Below, piece after piece: positions 59,940-64,000 of a DNA stretch of 64,000 bases; the first letter of the stretch is position 1; every line of letters begins with the position of its first letter. The stretch comes from Variovorax sp. J22P240 (lineage in GTDB: Bacteria; Pseudomonadota; Gammaproteobacteria; Burkholderiales; Burkholderiaceae_C), in assembly GCF_030316855.1 (NCBI RefSeq), contig NZ_JASZYR010000001.1, positions 124,001-188,000 on the forward strand, written 5' to 3'. The notes beneath the pieces are model-generated. The model was not told the DNA's origin and ran no database searches. It saw only the letters and a list, made by a program, of their open reading frames with translations. A program made the translations under genes and the position numbers.

Positions 59940-61127
59940 TCAACCTTCGACGCCGTGCAGCGCCAGCAGAGTCTTCATGCGCCGAACCGCCAGCTCCGAC
60001 TGCTCGAGCAGATTGGCCGCGTCAGCCAGCCGGAACAGTTCCGCGAAATGCTGCAGCGAGCGTGTGCTTTGCTGGCCACCGACCATCGTGAAGTGGCTCT
60101 GGTGACCGTTGAGCCAGGCCATGAAGACCACGCCCGTTTTGTAGAAGCGCGTCGGCGCCGCAAAGATGTGGCGCGACAGCGGCACTGTCGGGCCGAGGAT
60201 GGCGTGGAACTTCTCGATGTTGCCTTGCGCAAGTTCGCCCAATGCGGCGCTCGCGGCCGGCGCGATCGCGTCGAAGATGCCCAGCAACGCATCGCTCTTG
60301 CCGTGCGTAGGCTCGTTGCCATGGCCGTCACCGGCGATCAGTTCCGCGTAGTTGAAGTCATCCCCGGTGTACATGCGAACGCCGCGCGGGAGACGGCGAC
60401 GCATTGCGATTTCCTTGTCCTTGTCGAGCAGGGAGATCTTGATGCCGTCGACCTTGTCCGGATGCGCCGCGATGATGCCGAGCGCGGTATCCATGGCGCG
60501 GTCGACGTCGGCCGTGCCCCAGTAGCCGGCGAGCGCCGGGTCGAACATGTCCCCGAGCCAATGCAGCACCACGGGTTGCTTCGCTTGGGACAGGATGCGG
60601 TCGTACACGCGCTCGTAGTCGGAGGGGCTCTTCGCGACGCGGGCGAGCGCGCGGCTCGCCATGACGATCAGCTTGCCGCCGAGCGCCTCGATCGCCGCCA
60701 TCTGCTCCTCGTAGCCGCGGATCACGTCGTCGACGTTCTTGACCTCGTCGAGGTTCAGATGATCGGTGCCGCAACCGGAGGCGACCAGCGCACCGGGAAC
60801 ATCCTTGGCGGCGTCGAGCGAGCGGCGGATCAGTTCGAGCGAGGTCGGCCAGTCGAGGCCCATGCCGCGCTGCGCGGTGTCCATGGCTTCGGCGACGCCC
60901 AGGCCCAGAGACCAGAGGTGGCGCCGGTAGTCGATGGTCGCGTCCCAGTCGACCGCACATTGCAGCCAGGGATCGACGGCAGCCAGCGGATCGGCAACGA
61001 CGTGCGCGGCCGAATAGGCGATGCGGTTGAACTTGGCGCCCGTCGGCGGCTTCACCGGCGTGGTGCCGCGCAGCGTGTAGGGCGCGAGCGCGCCGCTCGC
61101 GGTGGGGAGGGTGAGTGCGATGGCCAT
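59940..61127 (-). CDS. DUF993 dihydrodipicolinate-synthase-like protein
   Basis: A 395-residue TIM-barrel protein of the DapA-related DUF993 family: HVVADPLAAVDPWLQCAVDW, YRRHLWSLGLGVAEAMDTAQ, GCGTDHLNLDEVKN, and a probable Schiff-base Lys in DGIKISLLDKDKE, then VRMYTGDDFNYAELI. Such proteins would cleave or dehydrate a keto sugar acid; none is well characterised. Start ATG 61127 is eight bases after the dehydrogenase stop. The frame remains open upstream through the oxidoreductase gene, but no conserved sequence is there. Confidence 0.85.
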   Translation of the reverse strand: MAIALTLPTASGALAPYTLRGTTPVKPPTGAKFNRIAYSAAHVVADPLAAVDPWLQCAVDWDATIDYRRHLWSLGLGVAEAMDTAQRGMGLDWPTSLELIRRSLDAAKDVPGALVASGCGTDHLNLDEVKNVDDVIRGYEEQMAAIEALGGKLIVMASRALARVAKSPSDYERVYDRILSQAKQPVVLHWLGDMFDPALAGYWGTADVDRAMDTALGIIAAHPDKVDGIKISLLDKDKEIAMRRRLPRGVRMYTGDDFNYAELIAGDGHGNEPTHGKSDALLGIFDAIAPAASAALGELAQGNIEKFHAILGPTVPLSRHIFAAPTRFYKTGVVFMAWLNGHQSHFTMVGGQQSTRSLQHFAELFRLADAANLLEQSELAVRRMKTLLALHGVEG

Positions 61128-61135
61128 GGCGTGAC

Positions 61136-62299
61136 TCAGATCTTCAGCGTGGGCACGTCGACCCAGCGACGGTCCTTCCAGCTTTCGAGCGCGGTCTCGA
61201 CCAGTTGAACGCCCTTGGCGCCTTCGGGCAGCGTCCACTTGTAGGGCGCGTTCTCGACCACGTGGCGAATGAAGTGTTCCCACTGGATCTTGAAGCCGTT
61301 GTCGTAGACCTGCGAGTCCGGGATCTCCTGCCACTGGTCGAAGAAGTTCATGGTCTGCTTCTCGTCCGGATTCCACACGGGGCGCGGCGTCGCGACGCGC
61401 GATTGCGCGCGGCACGACGACAGGCCCGCCACGGCGGAGCCGTCGGTGCCGTCCACGTGGAAGGTCACCAGATCGTCGCGGCGTACGCGCGTGACCCAGC
61501 TCATGTTGATCTGCGCGATCACCGGCTCGCCGTTGTGGCCCTTGAGTTCGCAGGTGGCATAGGCCGCGTCGTCGGCGGTGGCTTCGTAGGGCTTGCCTTC
61601 CTCGTCCCAGCGCTTGGGGATGTGCGTGGCGCCGATGCAGGACACCGACTGCACTTCGCCGAACAGGTTGTCCAGCACATAGCGCCAGTGGCACATCATG
61701 TCCAGGATCATGCCGCCGCCGTCTTCCTTGCGGTAGTTCCACGAGGGGCGCTGGATCGGCTGCAGGTCGCCTTCGAACACCCAGTAGCCGAACTCCAGGC
61801 GCACCGAGAGCATGCGGCCGAAGAAGCCCGCGCGGCGCAGCATGTCGAGCTTGCGCAGGCCGGGCAGGAAGAGCTTGTCCTGCACCGCGCCGTGCTTCAG
61901 GCCCGAGCCTTCGGCGAGACGGGCGATCTCGACCGCTTCGTTGAGGTTGGTCGCGATCGGCTTCTCGCAGTAGACGTGCTTGCCGGCGCGGATGGCCTTG
62001 GCCAGCAGCGTCGGGCGCATCTGCGTGGTACCGGCGTCGAAGAAGATCGTGTCGTCCTTGTTCTCCAGTGCGAGGTCGAGGTCGGTCCCCCAGCGTGTGA
62101 TGCCGTGGGCCTTGGCCAGCGCCTCGATCTTCTCGGCATTGCGGCCGATGAGGATGGGGTCGGGCATGACCTTGTCGCCATTCGAGAGTGTCACGCCGCC
62201 TTGCGCGCGAATCGCGACGATGGAGCGGATCAGGTGTTGGTTCATGCCCATGCGTCCGGTGACGCCGTGCATGATGATTCCGAGTCTTTGCTGTGCCAT
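61136..62299 (-). CDS. Gfo/Idh/MocA-family oxidoreductase
   Basis: A 387-residue NAD(P)-dependent dehydrogenase: LGIIMHGVTGRMGMNQHLI at the Rossmann start, then FDAGTTQMRPTLLAKAI, the catalytic Lys in HVYCEKPIATNLNEAVE, and the C-terminal beta-sheet domain with EDGGGMILDMMCHWRYVLDN, in which the Asp-x3-His of the family is seen. It would oxidise a sugar or polyol to a keto form. GGAGAG precedes the ATG. It lies 26 bases after the binding-protein gene. Confidence 0.92.
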   Translation of the reverse strand: MAQQRLGIIMHGVTGRMGMNQHLIRSIVAIRAQGGVTLSNGDKVMPDPILIGRNAEKIEALAKAHGITRWGTDLDLALENKDDTIFFDAGTTQMRPTLLAKAIRAGKHVYCEKPIATNLNEAVEIARLAEGSGLKHGAVQDKLFLPGLRKLDMLRRAGFFGRMLSVRLEFGYWVFEGDLQPIQRPSWNYRKEDGGGMILDMMCHWRYVLDNLFGEVQSVSCIGATHIPKRWDEEGKPYEATADDAAYATCELKGHNGEPVIAQINMSWVTRVRRDDLVTFHVDGTDGSAVAGLSSCRAQSRVATPRPVWNPDEKQTMNFFDQWQEIPDSQVYDNGFKIQWEHFIRHVVENAPYKWTLPEGAKGVQLVETALESWKDRRWVDVPTLKI

Positions 62300-62325
62300 G
62301 GATTTCTCTCCGCTGAGTGTGTGGG

Positions 62326-63300
62326 TTAGTTGGTTGGCGAGAGGCCGGCGGCCTTCACCAGGGTGGCGTTGCTTGCGATTTCGTCCTTGATGTAGGCGTC
62401 GAACTGCTCGGGCTTGAGCGTCCATGCATCCGCGCCGAGCTTCAGGAAGCGCTCCTTGACTTCGGGACTGGCGAGCGCTTTGGCGACTTCATCGTGCAGG
62501 CGGTTGACGATGTCGCGCGGCGTCTTGGCGGGCGCCATCATCCCGATCCAGAAGTTGAATTCGGAGCCGGGCACGCCGGCTTCGGCGGTCGTAGGCACAT
62601 CGGGCAAAGCAGCGGCGCGCTGCGGCGAGCCCACGGCCAGTGCGACCAGATGGCCTTCCTTGATCTGACCGATGACCGGCGCGATGGGCGAGAAGTAGTA
62701 GTCGACGCGGCCCGACAGCACTTCGGTCACGGCATCGGCCGAGCCCTTGAAGGGAATGTTGGTCGCGTCGATCTTTGCGGCCAGCTTGAACTTCTCGGCG
62801 TTGAGATGGGTAGCGCTGCCCTGGCCGGCGGACGCGAAGTTGATGGTGCCAGGCTTGGCCTTGGCGGCGGCGACCAGTTCCTTCAGCGTCTTGATGTTCT
62901 TGGCCGGAGAGATCACGAGCGCGTTCGGCAGCGTGGAAATCGGTGTGACGCCGGCGAAGTCGCCCACCGTGTCGAAGGGCAGTTTCGCGAAGGTCGACGG
63001 GCTCACCGTGTGCGACGACGAGTGGATCATGATCGTGTAGCCGTCGGGCGCGGCCGTTGCTACGGTCTGCTGGCCGATGGTGCCGCTGGCGCCGCCGCGG
63101 TTGTCGATCACGAGCGTCTGGCCCATGCTCGCGCCCATCTTGTCGGCGATGGCGCGGGCGATGATGTCGGTGGTGCTTCCGGCCGCGAACGGGACGATCA
63201 CGCGGATCGGCTTGTTGGGGTAGCCGTTCTGCGCGGCTGCGCCGAACGAGGTCGTGAGCGCGAGGCAGGCCAGGAAGGCGGCACGTCGAGTGAATTGCAT
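62326..63300 (-). CDS. Bug/TctC-family binding protein of the catabolic operon
   Basis: A 324-residue secreted solute-binding protein: signal MQFTRRAAFLACLALTTSFG to about residue 23 (GAAAQ), then IRVIVPFAAGSTTDIIARAI, VIDNRGGASGTIGQQ, SSSHTVSPSTF and NIPFKGSADAVTEVLSG. It is embedded in a sugar-acid-like operon, so its ligand is probably the operon substrate, yet no TctAB membrane genes are seen to the left. It is 36 bases after the enolase-superfamily gene. Confidence 0.92.
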   Translation of the reverse strand: MQFTRRAAFLACLALTTSFGAAAQNGYPNKPIRVIVPFAAGSTTDIIARAIADKMGASMGQTLVIDNRGGASGTIGQQTVATAAPDGYTIMIHSSSHTVSPSTFAKLPFDTVGDFAGVTPISTLPNALVISPAKNIKTLKELVAAAKAKPGTINFASAGQGSATHLNAEKFKLAAKIDATNIPFKGSADAVTEVLSGRVDYYFSPIAPVIGQIKEGHLVALAVGSPQRAAALPDVPTTAEAGVPGSEFNFWIGMMAPAKTPRDIVNRLHDEVAKALASPEVKERFLKLGADAWTLKPEQFDAYIKDEIASNATLVKAAGLSPTN

Positions 63301-63336
63301 GATGTCTCTTTGGGAGTTGGAAGAAAAAACGGGCGG

Positions 63337-64000
63337 CTACACCAGGGCAGGCGCTTGCGAAAGGGGCTGCAGGCTGTCGAAGTCGGGGTCGGCGCAGTGC
63401 GCGAAGCCGGGTCGCCCGAGTGAGGCGATGGCCAGGCGGCCGTCGCGAATGGAGAGGCGGGGCCGGCCTGCGCTGGTTTCGTACAGGTCGCTGTGTGCGG
63501 AGGCGAAGCCGGCCTGTTCGTCGGACGGCGCGTCGCCGAAGCCGTCCACATAGTGATGGCCGTTTCGCTCGCAGTGCGAGAGGCCGAGCAGCGACGCGAG
63601 CGCAAGGTCCTGCTGCACGGCCAGCCCGGCCTGGCAAGTCAGATCCTCGGCGGACATGAAGAAGAGTTTGTCGCTTCCTCCGTCGGAGAGATTCCACTGA
63701 TCACAGCGTGCCCGGTTGATGACGGCCTTGTAGAGACCCTTGCAGGCCTTGCTCGATACGCCGCGCCAGCCGTGCTGGCGGCCGGTGACGAATGCGTCGA
63801 GCGTGCCGTCGGCCTCATCGAGCAGCAGCGGGGCCGGCGAATGGAGCGCGACGAGCGATGAATCCATGCTCGCCTCGCGCGGCAGGGGTTGTTCGAGGTA
63901 AAGCAGCGCGTCGGGCCGTGCGGCCAGCCGAGGCAGCGAGCGCAGGCCATCGCACAGCGCGCGCAGCGCATGCGAATCGGTGTATTGCTCGTTGCCGTCG
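63337..64000 (-). CDS. Enolase-superfamily (mandelate racemase/muconate cycloisomerase-like) enzyme, partial
   Basis: The frame continues to the window edge, so only about 220 C-terminal residues are visible. They show DGNEQYTDSHALRALCDGLR, LYLEQPLPREASMDSSL, PLLLDEADGTLDAFV and RGVSSKACKGLYKAVINRAR. These are the barrel segments with the metal-binding Asp/Glu in DGNEQY, YLEQP and LDEADG, as in the enolase superfamily. The VSSKACKG segment probably carries the base Lys. Members abstract the alpha-proton of carboxylates, usually dehydrating sugar acids. It is the first visible gene of the operon; upstream genes are cut off. Confidence 0.85.
   Translation of the reverse strand, partial: DGNEQYTDSHALRALCDGLRSLPRLAARPDALLYLEQPLPREASMDSSLVALHSPAPLLLDEADGTLDAFVTGRQHGWRGVSSKACKGLYKAVINRARCDQWNLSDGGSDKLFFMSAEDLTCQAGLAVQQDLALASLLGLSHCERNGHHYVDGFGDAPSDEQAGFASAHSDLYETSAGRPRLSIRDGRLAIASLGRPGFAHCADPDFDSLQPLSQAPALV

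Noticed and set aside
1..64000. CRISPR arrays, insertion sequences, phage genes, integrases
   Set aside because: No regularly spaced repeats, transposase or integrase motifs were seen in any part of the window.

Overview
The window is a continuous, gene-dense stretch of a high-GC chromosome with no phage, insertion sequence, CRISPR array or rRNA. Several features point to a betaproteobacterium of the order Burkholderiales, most likely Comamonadaceae and probably Variovorax or a close relative. These are the surE-pcm-nlpD-rpoS block, rpsF-priB-rpsR-rplI-dnaB, the ppsR/ppsA divergent pair, two Bug/TctC-type solute-binding proteins without adjacent TctAB genes, an HemP with a Fur-type promoter, and a hairpin-rich intergenic repeat near 36.6-36.8 kb. 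The genus is inferred from style and gene order; no database search was possible.

Layout, 0-16 kb: the 3' part of uvrC, pgsA and an EamA transporter; a LysR regulator divergent from a fluoroacetate-dehalogenase-like hydrolase plus a tartrate/D-malate dehydrogenase-like gene; hupB with a structured leader, tRNA-Val, ppiD, tRNA-His; an H-NS-family gene; a quinone oxidoreductase; surE-pcm-nlpD-rpoS; rlmD; a YccA/Bax-inhibitor protein; a GlcG-like protein. From 16 to 24.7 kb nearly everything lies on the minus strand and concerns iron: hemP, exbD, exbB, tonB, bfd, an Fe(II)/2-oxoglutarate hydroxylase, a five-gene module (PepSY membrane protein, DUF2271, DUF4198, ApbE, membrane-anchored CysJ-like flavoprotein) and bacterioferritin. 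Fur-like sites precede hemP and the PepSY module. The DUF2271 protein carries a flavinylation-type motif, so the module looks like an NADPH-to-periplasm electron-transfer chain serving iron uptake.

24.7-48.4 kb: ahpC-ahpF behind an almost perfect OxyR operator; ppsR and ppsA; an uncharacterised 172-residue protein; the ribosomal/primosomal operon and dnaB; a minus-strand group of a WYL regulator, an alkyltransferase-like protein, a GyrI-like protein and an EVE protein; PhoH; Bcp; an Mth938-like protein; alanine/threonine metabolism (aminotransferase, hom, thrC); and molybdenum cofactor genes (mobB, moeA, moaD, moaE), interrupted on the opposite strand by a DapA-family gene; then a Bug binding protein.

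48.4-64 kb: clpB behind a sigma-32-type promoter, a small membrane protein, arfB, a SulP transporter, an AraC regulator divergent from an MFS exporter with a palindrome between them, a TauE/SafE permease, arsC, and ribH behind a clear FMN riboswitch. After a YcaQ/AlkX-type glycosylase, the right end is a tightly packed minus-strand catabolic operon (enolase-superfamily enzyme cut by the window edge, Bug binding protein, Gfo/Idh/MocA dehydrogenase, DUF993 aldolase-like protein, TIM-barrel isomerase) whose substrate cannot be read from the sequence.
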